Below, piece by piece: positions 19,501 through 32,199 of a DNA stretch of 64,000 nt. The position numbers were made by a program, and so were the translations under genes. Position 1 is the stretch's first letter. Each line of letters opens with the position of its first letter. Origin of the DNA: Neckera pumila. Its lineage: Eukaryota; Streptophyta; Bryopsida; Hypnales; Neckeraceae. Where the stretch lies: NCBI GenBank assembly GCA_963969595.1, contig OZ018410.1:21748913-21812912 (forward strand). Direction: 5' to 3'. Below the pieces are notes generated by a model that was not told where the DNA came from, did not search any database, and worked only from the letters and a program-made list of their open reading frames with translations.

Positions 19501-21756
19501 AGACATCCAAAATATGCAGATTATGGATGAAACATCCTTTATTCATCTGTTTTTATTCATCTATTTTGTTAAGTGTGAAAAGGATCACTTTTTGTCCGTC
19601 ACACAAAATGTCACCTTTTCATCTCTAGAGTTTTTCATTTGTTTATTCTTACTAAACTTGAATGACTTCCCAACTTGTCAATGAAGCCTTGCAAGTTGAT
19701 GAAATCTTTTTGGTGTTGTTGCATTGCAATGGGATTCATTCTATTGTAGTCTAGATTTATAGCAGCTCTCAAAATGGTGTGTACACTTCCAAAAATTGTC
19801 ATAGCTAATTGAGGATTAGATATTTTCAACAAAATTTGGACATGTTGTAATGCATGTAGCGCACTAAACATAAATAAAATATCAATGTTTTTCATTTGTT
19901 TATAAATTGAATGCTTTAAATAACTGATGAAAATAATTTAATACAAGGTTATTTTTTCAAGTAGAATGAAAACTCTTTTTGGAATTTTGAGGTAAGAATT
20001 TCACATATTTTAAAATTTTATTGAACAAAATATTATTGACAAAAATATGACTCCAAATATTTAGGTATTTTATGATTTACTCCAAAAATCCCAAAAGAAT
20101 TGTGGAAAATATTAAAAGTGCATAAAATATTTATGTTATATATTTCATGATATTTTAGAGATTATTGAAGTGAACTATTGACACCTGAAGTCCCAAAGCC
20201 ATTATTTTGTCAAAAACTATTCAAAATTGCCATTTTCAATGCAAACAATAAAAAATTTAAACATTTGTTTTTTTAGCATATTCAATTGTAGGATCTTGTA
20301 GTCTTGCACTAAACGAATATGAAAAAGGTCTAGAAGAAATTTCAGAAACTTTGACCATATTCATTAGAAGATAATAAACTTTTAATCCTAAGCACCCCAG
20401 GGGACTAAAAGTGTCCCCACGTAATGTGGAAGTCCCACTCAAAGTGCTATAACCTTTGCATCCAATGTATGAATTTAATAAAACTGATTGGAAAATCTAT
20501 ACTCTCTCTTCTAGATTGTATAGTAAAATTTTCAAATCAATGCAAGATACACTCATTTTCTAGAAGCCATTCAAAGTTCATGAGTCCAATTTGAGTTCAC
20601 CAAACTACCTTTTGATGGCTGCAACTTCGGGGGCTTGTATCTTCGTCTTCCAATGTTTATTTCCAATCAAATTTGTTAGCTTAGATTTCCCTTGAAGTCT
20701 AGTTATTGTGGTAAATTTTTTATGGCAATCCAAGTGGTTTTGAATGTTTGGGAGCAATTTATAGCTCAAAGTCCAAACCTTTTTGGATTACATTGAACTT
20801 CAATGGCTTTTTTCTTCATATAGTGTCTATTTCCAATCATTTATAGAAGGATAGTTGCGCATACTAGTCTTATTTTTATGATTAACATTTCATATTAATC
20901 CAAGAAGTTATGAGTGTCTCAAAAGCATCTTAATAGAAGGAGGTTCAACTATGGACGTGTTTCTTGCAAACTTATTAAATTGATGTTTTTTTTACATTTC
21001 AAAGCCATTTTGTAGGCACAATGAGTCATTTAAATGATGTTTTCTTTCACGGATATATTTGTATGTTGGTTTTGAAGCACTTTATAGTTTATAGGATTTT
21101 TCATTTGAGTAGGTTTAGAGACTAAATTTCACCTCTAGGAAAATTTCAGCATCATTTTTAAACACAAAAACATTGTAATTTTGCAATCTATGTGGCCAAA
21201 TGACTCTAAAATTTGATATACATCATCAACAACATGTACACTATAAGTATATGGTATTTGTGCCTTGGTGAAGTTTGGATCTTTAATACTTTGAGAGCAA
21301 TGATGTTTGTAAGCCCCACTAAAAAGCCCTAGGCACATAGGGATTAAATTATGCCACATTTAACTACTTTTAGACTTTTGAAGATTTCCAAAAGAGAAAA
21401 TCTGGGGCCTTTGGAGGACCACTCTACAGCCCTCCAAGGAACTAATAAACAATGTTTTTTCTTGTTTAACTAATCTTTTTTCCACTATTCCCGTTCACCT
21501 TCAATCCCAATGTCCGATGCTTACATGTCAGTGGCTGAAAATCCAAGTCAAAAATGTTTAATAATCAGGGCTAAGATGTATTAAAGCACCATAACCTTGA
21601 TCATTAAACATTTTCTATTTGGATGCATCTTCTTTTTTCAATCCAAATTGTAGAAAAAAATGCAAATGCCCTAAAATAGTCAAATGGCTTACCATCAAGA
21701 ATTTTTTATGCCAATATGAAACTTATTTGAAGCGTTTGAAGACAAAAGGAGAATAT
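19501..21756. other. AT-rich repeat-like DNA without a recognised gene
   Basis: The stretch around 20,170-20,330 (CCATTTTCAATGCAAAC, GTAGGATCTTGTAG) resembles the interior of family-2 TTAA elements, but intact ends are not visible. No coding frame stands out. Confidence 0.35.
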
Positions 21757-22339
21757 CTTTATAGAAGTGAAGTAGTGATAGGTAAAACAATGCATGTGGA
21801 ATATGTAAATTAGGATGAGTAGGAGCTCCACCCCTCAAAGTTAAGTGAAAAAAAAAAGTTGTATTAAAAGCAAAATTTTGGACCTCATTTAGGCATAGTA
21901 AAATAAATTCTTTGAAAAAAATTTGAACTAAGAAAAATTGAAGAATCAAGCTAAGTTTCATATTCAAAAATCCTTTTGAGATTTCAATTCTCCACTCAAA
22001 AGTTATGGACAAATTCAAACCGGATGTTTGAAAATGTCAAAGAAAATGTCAAAAAAATGTTCCTTCAAACATCCGGTTTGAATTTGTCCATAACTTTTTA
22101 GTGGAGAATTGAAATCTCAAAAGGATTTTTGAATATGAAACTTAGCTTGATTCTCCAACTTTTCTAGTCCAAAGTTTTTTCAGTAAAGTTATTTTACTAT
22201 GCCTAAATGAAGCCTAAAATTTTTCTTTTTAATACAATTTATTTTTTTCACTTAACTATGAGCGGTGGAGCTTCTATTCATCCTAATTTACATATCCCAC
22301 ATGCATTGTTCTGCCTACCACTACCCCACTTCTATAAAG
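21757..22339. repeat. Long inverted repeat, 276-bp arms, 31-bp loop
   Basis: The left arm, 21,757-22,032 (starting CTTTATAGAAGTGAAGTAGT), is the inverted complement of the right arm, 22,064-22,339, with scattered mismatches and small indels. The apical 30 bp (AATTCAAACCGGATGTTTGAA and its partner) are essentially perfect. The arms contain no gene. A transcript of either strand would fold into a long hairpin. Possible origins are a foldback transposon or an inverted duplication of a repeat. Confidence 0.9.
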
Positions 22340-22344
22340 AGGTT

Positions 22345-22861
22345 CCTAATTTCATCTTAAAATACACAAATTCAAAAGCCACTTCAAATTATTTAATTAG
22401 ACTTGATTGGATAATTTGGTTTTTAATTTTAAACTAGAAACCTTGTTTAATATTGGCCTCTTTCTTTTTTGAAATCTGGAGTTTATTCCAATGGTGAACC
22501 AAGAAAAAACAACGGTCAGCATATATTGGCTTTTTTTTATTGTGGAAGTTGGACAATAGGCCTGCTCTTATTGACTAGTTTTGCGAAATTCACATCATCT
22601 GACTATGTACTTCTGACAATTTTCGTAGGAGACCTATCTGCATTTTAATAGACTGGATGGTCACTTTGGAGCAGCCCCCTAGAGGCCTCAAAATTCTTCT
22701 AATGAAAATTAACATCTGGAGAAAAAATATGAAGAGATAATCATTGAGAGATAATGCAAAATATTGCAAGATCAATGTAAAACACCGGGAAATGCTATCA
22801 CATGAGCATGGAGTGGCAAGCAAGGAGTAGGGAATGGTGAGTGGGGAGCACTGTTTTGGAA
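22345..22861. other. AT-rich interval with one MITE-end-like sequence
   Basis: GGCCTCAAAATTCTTCTAATG near 22,684-22,704 matches the end of the CATTAGAAGGGATTT MITE family, and an ACATCATC motif lies to its left. The opposite end is not clear. No gene recognised. Confidence 0.35.
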
Positions 22862-23125
22862 TGAAAAAAGAAAAAAAGAAGATGAATCTGGATGAATAAA
22901 TAAATAAATTTGGATGAATAAATTGAATGATGTTGGATGAAAAAAGTGGATGATATTGGATGAAAAAAATGTATAATGTTTGGATTAAAAAATGGATGAT
23001 GTTGGATTAAAATATTTAATGGTGCTAGATGAAAAAATAGAAGAAGATAGGATGAAGATAGAATGAAGATAGGATGAAAAATAAAAAAAGATAAAATGAA
23101 AAAAAATAGATAAAGATAGGATGAA
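22862..23125 (+). repeat. GGATGA(A) minisatellite
   Basis: GGATGAA-type words separated by A-rich spacers recur more than fifteen times over about 260 bp, at irregular 10-25-bp spacing. It lies about 1 kb upstream of the first transposase-like sequence of the CACTA element and could be its subterminal repeat region, but no terminal CACTA is seen beside it. Confidence 0.75.
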
Positions 23126-24078
23126 AACTATGCGATTTGGAATTTGTGGAAAATAAATCAAAAGCCTATAACAATGTCAAATGGGTGTCTAAAATTTTGG
23201 AATACATTTGTCCCACAAATTACAGATTTCACATTCAAATATCCACAAGGGACTTATAGCCGTGAACTTTGGAATGGTTTCATTCTAAAATAGAAAAGTT
23301 GTCAGCAACTACTGACGTACATGAACTGAACAAAATAATTGCATAATATGCTTCTCAATTACAGATATAAAAATAAAATAATAATGCACACAAGAAACAC
23401 ATAATTACCTTATAAGTGCTTGGTACAAGAAGAGTGGATAAAAAATCTTTAATTCCATGAACTGATAACAATGCCAATGACAAATGCATTGTGCTTAATG
23501 ACAAAGAATCCAATGAAATCAAATCATTGGCAGGCTAGAAAGTTGTCATGGTGTTGGTTCACCCTAAATTTAACATTAAAACCTGTACTCCAATTTTGGG
23601 TTCTATTTTGAGTCCTAAAAAATTGTAAACACTTGGATTATCATAGATAATTAAAATCAAAGTCATTGTCGCATAAGCTCATCATCTTGATAATCAACAT
23701 ATATTCTCTCTACCAAATGGCATATTCATTTGATGATTACCATTGAACTCATGAACTCCATGTCCAGATGAGCACAATCTCACAATGGACATGTTGCTTT
23801 TACTATTTTTGTGCCATTTATACCACAACAGTACACCATGGTGACATTCTAATCAATAGGGTAGGTAGTTTAGGAGTTCAAAGGTGGTAATTGATGAATT
23901 GGTGCTCTTGCAGGTACTACTTCAGGATTAGCACGTACTTACACCTCAAAAACATATAAAATTTTTGTTTTGAGAGAAGGTGGAGTCCGTTGGTGGAGAT
24001 GAACATGACAGTTATGGGTGGTCGTGCAACCATACGTTTTACAACAGATGGAATGGCATTGCGGCACATTCCTGTAGG

Positions 24079-25800
24079 TGATTTAATTCTGCAAACCGAG
24101 TTGCGCGTGGCAACACAGAAAGATGTTACAACATTCAGATGTCCTTGCCGAAATTGTTGAGGGGGCCGATGAAAATCCATTGAAGTGATTCGCAAACATC
24201 ATGCGGCTGTAGGTAGAGATCCATTTCTTACAAAGTCCATGATATGAGGTGATCCCTCCGATGGGTATCCACCTCGTGGCATGTGGGTAGAAGATGCTGC
24301 GTATGACAATGATATAATTGTGGATACTGAGCCAGTGGATGTGAATTGGATTGGTACCAGGGATGTTGTCGAACCCCACACGGATCAAAATGACAATGTT
24401 GCATCAATGGATCCTCCTCTAGACAAATACTATGAGGTGCTCAGATAGGTGTTGGAGGCGTTAGACCGCGGAGATGCTTTACACGTGGAGGTGGGTGACG
24501 AAGTGGATGTAATGGAGAACAAAGATGAAGTAAGCAACAATGTGGATGGATTGGAAGAATTGTATGAGCAGGCAACCACTCCAGTGTATGAAGGGTCAAA
24601 GTGCAGCATCGTTTCCGCTACCATTATTATCATGAACATTTGTACCGTTTTCTGAGTCAGCAACAAATCCACAGATGAGTTGCTGCAGTATTTATCAACG
24701 GACTTGCTACCAAAGAATAATAAGCTGCCTGGAACACACTACGTTGCGCGACAAAGTATTAGGAAACTGAGTTTGACTTATAACAACGTTCATGCATGTC
24801 CTGACGGGTGCGTGCTATTTGAAGAAGAGCATGCTTCATTGGAGACTTGTCCAAAGTGTGGAAAGTCTCGTTGGTTGGAGGGTAGTATCGTCATTCCAGC
24901 AAAAGTGATTCGTCACTTTCCACTCATTCCTTGTTTAAAGCGCATGTGGAGATCAGCAGAAATAGCGGGAATGCTGACTGGCTATACAAAACACATTAGT
25001 TCTGACGGCATTATGCAATCCGTGGTGGATAGTCCAGCTTGGAAACATGTGGATACAGATCCCATGTTTGGGAACTTTGGAGCTGAGCAGCGAAACATGC
25101 GTTTTGCATTATTACTAGATGGAGTGAATCCATTCAAGCTGAGCAACACTAACTGGTCAACGTGGCCAGTGCTGATCTTAATTACCAATTTTGAACCGTG
25201 GTTTGTTACAAAGAAATTTTTTATATCATTGTGCATTTTAATATCTGGCAAATATTCACCAACATCAAAGAACATGGACATTTTCTTCCAACCCTTGATG
25301 AGGGAATTGTTGGAACTATAGAAAGGCGTCAGAGCTATGGATTTCTCTCGTCCCGAAGGCTCACGCGCCTTCACTTTGCGAGGACTAGTACTGTGGACTA
25401 TATCGGATTTCCCAACATATAGTTTGATTCCAGGTCTTTGCAGTAAAGGTTACAAGGGATGTCCTCCCTGTGGGCCCGAAACAGAGTTGCGTATAGCAAG
25501 GAGTGGAGATGTACTTGCTGATTAGAGAACCAAAGGTTCTAAAATTGTGTATGGAGGCATACAACGCTACTTAACGTGACATCACCCTTACCGTCAAAAT
25601 AAAAGGTTCAACGGCGCTGTGGAACATCGTGAAAGTCCACCCACTATATCTGGATTGGATGTTGTCCAGTATGCAGCGTGGCGCCAGGCGTACTTAGATC
25701 TAGGGAAAAAAGAAAATGGAAAAGATGATCCAGTGCACATGACGGGTGTGAAGCGCTTGTGTATTCATACAAACTTCCGTATTGGCAAGTGCATAAGGTG
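24079..25800 (+). pseudogene. CACTA tnp2 transposase, N-terminal and central part
   Basis: A broken frame contains FRCPCRNC (the Cys-rich transposon-associated domain) at about 24,139-24,162. A long open part at 24,680-25,321 has NNVHACPDGCVLFEEEHA, CPKCGKSRWL, FPLIPCLKRM and LLDGVNPF, all hallmarks of the tnp2/Transposase_21 family, which cuts and joins element ends. After a stop at about 25,321 the same protein resumes in another frame (LRGLVLWTISDFPTY, CPPCGPE). Near 25,775 a one-base shift separates the read frame from the expected LPYW motif, which ends at a possible intron donor CAA|GTGCAT. Non-functional. Confidence 0.88.
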
Positions 25801-26009
25801 TTGAAGATTTAAGAGATACAGTCATTGTTAGAATGATTGCAGTATGGATGCAGCTTTTACATTGTTGTACATTTAGTTAAACATTAGTTGTACTTTCATG
25901 TTCTGTACATTAGCGCTATTATAGTAGGACATCATAGAATGGATTGATTAGCGCCTGCAAATGATTGGGAGCCTAACAAGGGGATCTGTTTGTTGTTTGT
26001 GACAGTTTC

Positions 26010-26371
26010 TACTCATTCGCCACTTATTGGATGTTATGCATTGTGAGAAGAATCTTTGCGAAAACCTTGTGAAGACATTAATGGCAATGACTGATAGTCC
26101 AGGAAGTTGTCAAGACGCTCAGAATCTTGGGATTCGCGAGGAAATTTGGCTTCAAGAATCTGAACGAGCAACAGCTGATTACTATATGCCACACGCTCCA
26201 TACATATTGACACCGGATGAGCGTAAAGAATTTGTTGGAATAATATCTAGTATCCGCACTCCAACAAACTATGTTGGATCTATCCACAAGCGTTTGGTGG
26301 ATGGGAAGTTGCAATACATGAAAATGCATGACCACCATGTACTTATGCAACAGGTGTACAACACAGTTTAA
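26010..26371 (+). pseudogene. CACTA tnp2 transposase, C-terminal segment
   Basis: After GTTTGTGACAG the frame reads LLIRHLLDVMHCEKNLCENL, followed by an open stretch ending DHHVLMQQV. This is the conserved LDVMHxEKN...HDxHVLxQQ region of CACTA transposases. The joining intron from about 25,789 to 26,006 is inferred from the family alignment. The frame ends in a stop at 26,369. Confidence 0.85.
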
Positions 26372-26629
26372 TTTGGGGAGTACTGTTATTTGTATAGCTT
26401 GTTCCATATTAGAAATTATAAATGTGAATATGAAGGACGACACATGGTGATTAGATTTGTAAATGTGAATTCAAAATCTCCTAGTCTGTGTTCTATAAAA
26501 AATATGTTAGAAAATCTTTGACAATCATCAATGAACCGAGCTTGTATTGGGAACCTAAAAGTCTGAGAAGGTATGCAACAATATTTAAACTTGACAAAAA
26601 GTTAAAGTGTCATATTTACATTCTTCCTT

Positions 26630-27010
26630 TTGCACGTGCTCCTTGTCGCGGTGCACAATGTACTATATGAAAATGTACGTTCGGCCATAATAAGAATGTG
26701 CAGAGTCTTCCAAAAGCTTTGTACAAAAGAAGTTAGACAAGCTGATGAGGAGGACATGATGAACAACGTGGTAATGGCCACTTGTATGTTGGAGAAGGAG
26801 TTCCCACCAACATTTCTGAATGTCATGACGTATCTTCTGTGCATTTAGTGCAACAATTATTTGTGTGTGGTCTAGTGTATTGTCGGTGGGTGTATCCAAT
26901 TGAGAGGTATATGAAAAACATTGAAAGATTATGTTCAAGCATATGCACACCCGAAAGGAAGCATAGCAGAAGGGTATTGAATGGAAGATACATTGGGATT
27001 TTGCACTGAG
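26630..27010 (+). pseudogene. CACTA DUF4218 region, frameshifted
   Basis: Residues encoded at 26,630-26,848 (RSAIIRMCRVFQKLCTKE...FPPTFLNVMTYL) continue after a frameshift near 26,845 as HLVQQLFVCGLVYCRWVYPIERYMK. This is the YRWMYPxERY signature of DUF4218, normally fused to tnp2 in plant CACTA elements. Confidence 0.85.
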
Positions 27011-27699
27011 TTCATGAAAATAGTACCAAGGGATTGCGGAGCGCGTCTGGGATGCCACGGAAGAAGCCATTATGAGTGACGAGGTACTGCCATTGCATGA
27101 TTCAAAGAAGCAGAAAATGTCACAAGAGATGCAAAGCTATGTTCATGCATTTGTTTTAGACAATGCAACTTGTTTATAGCCCTGGCAAGAGTAAGTATCA
27201 TGAAGGCCCAAAACTTCAGCATATGCTGTCAGAATTAGAAAAATTGCCATAGTTGAAGTTCATTTTTCTGCTATTTAAACTAAAGTATAGGAAAAAATGA
27301 ATGCGCTGGACTGTACATTGTTTTTTGTGGCATTGCAGGCAATACGGAACAGAAAAAACACAAAGATGGGAAGAGAGGGAGGCTTTTCGAGTGCAGAGCA
27401 AACGGTGCCATATGTTGGGAGCTATGCGTTATCCAATAGAGTTGAGTGAGTTGCCATCCTTTGCAGATTGATTTAGAGAGAAAGTGTGTGAGTCGCAAAA
27501 CGCTGGACACCATGAAGATGCTGATGCTTTACAGTATTGTCAACCGCCAGAGCAGTATGCAACCTTGCATCGACAGATGTACAATTTTGGAATGCATTTT
27601 TGTGTACGTAGTTCTGAATCAGCCCTAGTGACTAGAAACTCCTGCGTGGTGGCATCATTTATATGAGAATTGAGGTGGAGAGTGAACAATGGTAGACCA

Positions 27700-28179
27700 G
27701 TTGAGAGAATAGATGATTATGTGGGCTACATTGAGGAGATTCTTGAGTTGGACTATTGAAATCATTGCACCACAGTGCTGGATTGTGACTGGGTTTGAGC
27801 ATCAAGGGACGCACGCTCATCAAATGTGATGCGCGACAAGTATGGATTCATGATAGCGAACTTCAACCACATGGATGGGAAGGTCCATGCAGATTCCTTT
27901 GCATTCCCTCTACATTGTCAACAGGGTTTTTTCTCAGACAATCCACACCGACAAGGATGGAAGGTTGTGTGTAGAATTGATGTTCGAGGGAAACGTACTA
28001 GTCTGTTGTCATTGCTAATGGATTCCACAGTTCTCCGTGTAGGAAACGATGGTGATTTCATGGGTTTGCAACCACCAATGCTAAAATTGGAACTTGTGCG
28101 TGTTGCAGCAACTGTCGGAGGCATGTACATAAAAGTAGCGCAAAGGGCACCAGTACAACAACATGCAAGAGCGCTTTAG
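27700..28179 (+). pseudogene. CACTA DUF4216 region and C-terminus
   Basis: YVGYIEEILELDY is followed, after stops, by DKYGFMIANF...SFAFPLHCQQGFF and GWKVVCRIDVRGKR, the DUF4216 arrangement at the C-terminus of CACTA transposases. The last 118 codons (27,826-28,179) are still open. Confidence 0.85.
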
Positions 28180-29034
28180 TAGGGCAAGTGATGTTCAACT
28201 CAATAGAATGTACCATTCTCAGTTTCATAAATAAAACACTACAAGATTCTGTGAAACACTGCCTGGAATGTTGCATGCATTGTTAATACAAAGGAAACAA
28301 TCATTCACAAGAAGAAGTGACACATAACAATGGATGAGGGTAATAGAACTTGCATGTTCAGTACCTCTGCATTCTAATGTTCCAAATGCACTGCATACAA
28401 ATGTTTGCTTTGTTTTTAATTGTATATATTTAAATGTTTGGAAAGATAGCAACCGCAAGTCAATTGAAGCATTCTCTTCATCACGAATACATTGCTTAAT
28501 TTGGCACTGTAAGAAGCATTTAAAAAGGGACGACTACAAAGTATTTTATTGCATTTTTTATAGTGTGACCAGATTTAAATTTTCTATGTCCGTAGAACAC
28601 ATGACTCAGTGATCCTAAATGTCCCAAAAAACAATGTTGTTACCATTGACATCTTCTTGTTTCACTGAAACAGTCCATTTGTTTTGCTGAACACCTCACC
28701 AAAGAAATCTTCAAAACGCCTTCCATGTTGTGATGCTGTTTTGTTTTTTAAAACAGGCCTCATTCTATGCTAATATTACTAAAAACAAAGGTTTCTTATA
28801 GTGTACTAACTTGGCCTTTTGTTATAGCAATTTGAAGTTTGTTTTTACAAACCCTTGTACTAATTCTAGGTCCCTCCTCTGTACCTGGACGTATACCGCT
28901 TTGGGAGGCATTCTAGTGTTTTCCTTGAAGATTTTTGTGTTCTAACACCTCTTCACTAACGTTTATTCGAGTTGTAGCCTTGTACTAACCAACCCTTTTC
29001 TCATCTTGTTCTAAGTTTCTTGCAAAGCACCACA

Positions 29035-29245
29035 TACGACAAAGCTTTGGCTTTGTTTTGTTAGAATTGTTTAGCAATTTAGAGATTTCCCGAGATACGG
29101 CAAAGCTTTGGCTTTGTTTTATTAGAATTGTTTAGCAATTAAGAGATTTCCCAAAATACAGCAAAGCTTTGGCTTTGTTTTGTTAGAATTGTTTAATAAT
29201 TTAGAGATTTTCCGAAATACGGCGAAGCTTTGACTTTGCTTTGTC
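29035..29245. repeat. 61-bp tandem repeat centred on CAAAGCTTTG
   Basis: The 10-bp palindrome CAAAGCTTTG followed by GCTTTGTTTT recurs at about 29,040, 29,101, 29,162 and (as CGAAGCTTTG) 29,223. The repeat also contains TTAGAATTGTTTA and TAGAGATTT(C/T)CC. Intervals are 61, 61 and about 62 bp. Confidence 0.85.
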
Positions 29246-30353
29246 TAAAAAAACTCCCAAAAATCAATTAGAACTTGTCATCTCTCTCCAAATTTAGTTT
29301 TCAAAACGCAAATTTGAAAAATCCAAGTTTAGTGTCCAAAAAGACTAGATTTAGGCCTTACAAATCAATTTAGAAGAAACCCTCAAAGGTTATGTGGAAA
29401 GACTCAGTTAGAGTTTTCTCCCTTTAAGGACGTATTTTGATTTTTGTTAAGACTCTAGAACCCCCCAAAATTCCAACCCCAAACCACCCAGAGCCTAGAC
29501 CGAGCGGCCCAACATTCCCTAGAGGCCGCCCAACACACATCGGAGGAACCACTCACGCCGTGCCATGTCACCCTCCGCCCCGTCACCACTGTGGGGGTCC
29601 AGCCAATCGGAGGCCGCCACGTGGCATCCCGAGCAAAAAGGGGGGGGGGGCCGACCCACAACTGGCTGGCTTGTATTCAACTGCTAGACTGGGTTCCGAC
29701 GGCCTACTTGGATTCCAACTGCCTGCTTGTGTTCGATTGCTCGACTTGGTTCCGACTGTTGGCTTGTGTCCGAAATGCAGAACTGCGGTTTCAGGCCCTT
29801 TCTCTCGATTTTTTCAAGTTCTAAAAAACTCTTGGAAAACTTAAATTACAGACTGGAGTAGTATAAACAAAAATCATTAAATCAAAATTAGGAGGGGAAG
29901 AAGTAGAATTAGAGTTCAAGGGAAAATTGCCATCATACCACTAATGCAAAAAATATAGAAGTTGCAATTGTACCAAAACTCTCCAAGTACAAGACAACAA
30001 TTAGAATAGAAAGCCGTTTGAAGGAAGAAGAGAGTGAGAGAAGAAGATGAAGGGAAATTAGGAGGAGACAGGATTAGATGGAAATCTAGGAAAAACAATT
30101 AGAACCATCAAAACTTGGATAGAATAATAATTGACCAAGAAGTTGAAGAGTCAAGTATTGTTAGGAGTTGACTTCAATTATTTTATTTCAAGACAAGTCA
30201 ACCTTTGAGATATTTAAATAATTGAAGTAGAATAGTACTAAAAGAAAAGGATGGAGTAGAAGTAGAAAGAAAAGGAAATAAAAAGAAATTAGGAAATTTG
30301 TATTAAGCACCTCTCTTTAAGCGATGAGCAAAATTCCAAGATAGCACCCAAAG

Positions 30354-30416
30354 ATGGCGGACCGGGAATATCTCAAGGAGCTCCTCTACAACACCGCGGA
30401 TGAAGGGCAAATCGAG
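30354..30416 (+). CDS. First exon of family X, copy 1
   Basis: ATG opens 21 codons (MADREYLKELLYNT...) that end exactly at a GAG|GTAATT donor. The same exon with the same length and donor occurs in copy 2 at 40,259, where codon 4 is a stop. Conservation of start, length and donor in both copies supports a former element-encoded exon. Its downstream partner exons are not clear. Confidence 0.5.
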
Positions 30417-30764
30417 GTAATTTACTAATCCCTTCCTCTTCTTTTTAATTGTTTAGATTAGCATTTCTAAACACTTAGTCGAGATTCAAGATCAATTCAG
30501 AGCATCAAGACTAGATATTTTTTCAAGATTAGATTTTAAAACCTATAGACTAGGATTAGAGCTTTCCGAAACCATCTCACATTTAGGATTTGGAATTAAA
30601 AAGAGCGAAATATAGAGAAATGAAGTTTAGAATCTAATTTGGACGAAAAGTGATTAGAAGCTAAATCAGGCAAGTTAAAATTAGGAAATATTAATTAGAA
30701 GTAACCTAGATCTCAAAAGTAAAATTAAAAGTTAATTATCAAATTAGGATTAAAAGTAATTAAC

Positions 30765-31263
30765 GGATGAAGTTTTGAACACCGATTAGCAATCAAACTT
30801 CATCCATCAATAACTTTTGATAGGATAAGTGGAATATCAAAAAAGAGGACATTTTGAAGATCTTAGGTCAGCTTCTAGAGGGAATAAATCTAAAGACCCT
30901 AAAATAGTAATATACCAAAGCTTAATCAAAACCTCAAGGAACAAAGGTAGAAATATTTAGGGTGTCTTAACCTAATCAAAGGAAGCAGTTAGGATTAGGA
31001 AGTCAAAGAAGGATCCTAAAATAATCCTAAAGTGGTTTGAACTTTAAGAAATATCACAAACCCTAAGAATTAATCAAGGATGAAGTTTGGGTCAAGGAAT
31101 GGATGAAGTTGATCTAAAATACTTCATCCAAGTCAAAACTTAGGGTTTAGTTAGTTCTTAATTTTCTAAAACTAAGGTTCAAATTTCAAGACTAATTGAA
31201 TTAGGAACATCACCTAAATTGTGGATGAAGTTTAAATAGCCCCGAAAGGGCTAAACTTCATCC
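30765..31263. repeat. GGATGAAG hairpins in family X, copy 1
   Basis: Two short inverted repeats, at 30,765-30,805 and 31,223-31,263, each begin GGATGAAGTTT and end AAACTTCATCC. The second has an extended stem through AGCCC/GGGCT around a CGAAA loop. Further GGATGAAG and CTTCATCC words lie between them. The same hairpins are at corresponding sites in copy 2. Confidence 0.75.
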
Positions 31264-31734
31264 GTTCATAACTTTTGCTAGGAGAAGGGGCTCGAGTCGA
31301 GTTTTAAGTTTTTAGAAATGGCATGAAAATGTTCTATGACTCAAGATAGATAAATTTAGAATGTAACTAGTTGAAATGCAAACCCACTGTGACCTCTTTT
31401 TATTGAAGAAGTTAGAATTGAAATCATCAAGTAGTTCAAATCTTTGGTTTTCGTGTACATTGTGGATGTTAGGAACATAGGAAAAAAGATCCATTGCTTG
31501 GAAGGCACAATGGATTGGCGTTAGGCACCCGTAGGTTGTATAAAAATCCACACAAAATCTAAAGCCTGATTGTGCTCGCTTATTTACCAAGGGTGGATAA
31601 ATAAACGCTCATAGGGGTCTATATGCTACTCGGTACCACCATTTGCGGATTTTAAAGACTTCATCTCGATATGTGTTAGCATTTCATACCAAAATCAGCA
31701 AATGGAAAAGTTCTAAGGTTTGAAATTCCATGAC

Positions 31735-32075
31735 TACTACGTGTTATTGCAATAGATTTTACCAGTCAACCTTAAAAAACGTTGGGAGCTAGCGTATTGT
31801 GGCTGCAATAATGAGACTAAGAAGGGTTTTTTAACGACTTTGCATAAAGGTTGTCGACCTAGATAGCAGGCACAGCTTATGAACAATGTGGCTGAAATCT
31901 TAGACACTCTAGAGAAGCAATTTTCACCTTTGTTTTTTGATATTATGATACATTTTATTGTACACCTTGTGGAGGAATTTTTTGTTTGTATCCTAGTGCA
32001 TAGCAGGTGGATGTACCCTTTTAGGAGATACTTCAATGGACTGAAGGGATTTAGGACTTCGTATTGGAAAATTTG
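31735..32075 (+). pseudogene. DUF4218 remnant of family X, copy 1
   Basis: After a degraded YYVLLQ-ILPVNL stretch, the frame at 31,879-32,075 reads NNVAEILDTLEKQFSPLFFD, then VHLVEEFFVCILVHSRWMYPF. The RWMYP signature identifies the CACTA-associated DUF4218. Stops before and after show it is dead. Confidence 0.8.
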
Positions 32076-32199
32076 AGTCAACTGGAAGTGTATCAAAAAT
32101 GAGTATTTTGCATTCCATCAAGTTATGATTGCAGTCGTTTTTTGGCATTAGAATATCAAAATGACTATGGTGCTGTGAAATTGACATACATCAAAGTGT

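Larger units (their letters stand above)
23900..28803 (+). mobile_element. Decayed CACTA (En/Spm-type) DNA transposon
   Basis: Plus-strand remnants follow the standard CACTA order: a zinc-knuckle-like association segment, a tnp2-type transposase, DUF4218 and DUF4216. Every part has stops or frameshifts. The probable 3' terminus is TTTCTTATAGTG ending at 28,803, whose reverse complement, CACTATAAGAAA, is a typical CACTA end. Sequence right of 28,803 (TACTAACTTGGCC) is also found undisrupted at about 34,699, consistent with insertion into another repeat. No 5' CACTA end was found, so the left limit is approximate. Confidence 0.8.

Noticed and set aside
22862..23125. Repeated GGATGA words considered as a CRISPR-like array
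   Set aside because: Spacing is irregular, repeats are only 6-8 bp and spacers are A-rich; this is a minisatellite in a eukaryotic genome.
24083..25374. Minus-strand frames of 100-130 codons
   Set aside because: They are shadows of the CACTA transposase remnant on the plus strand.
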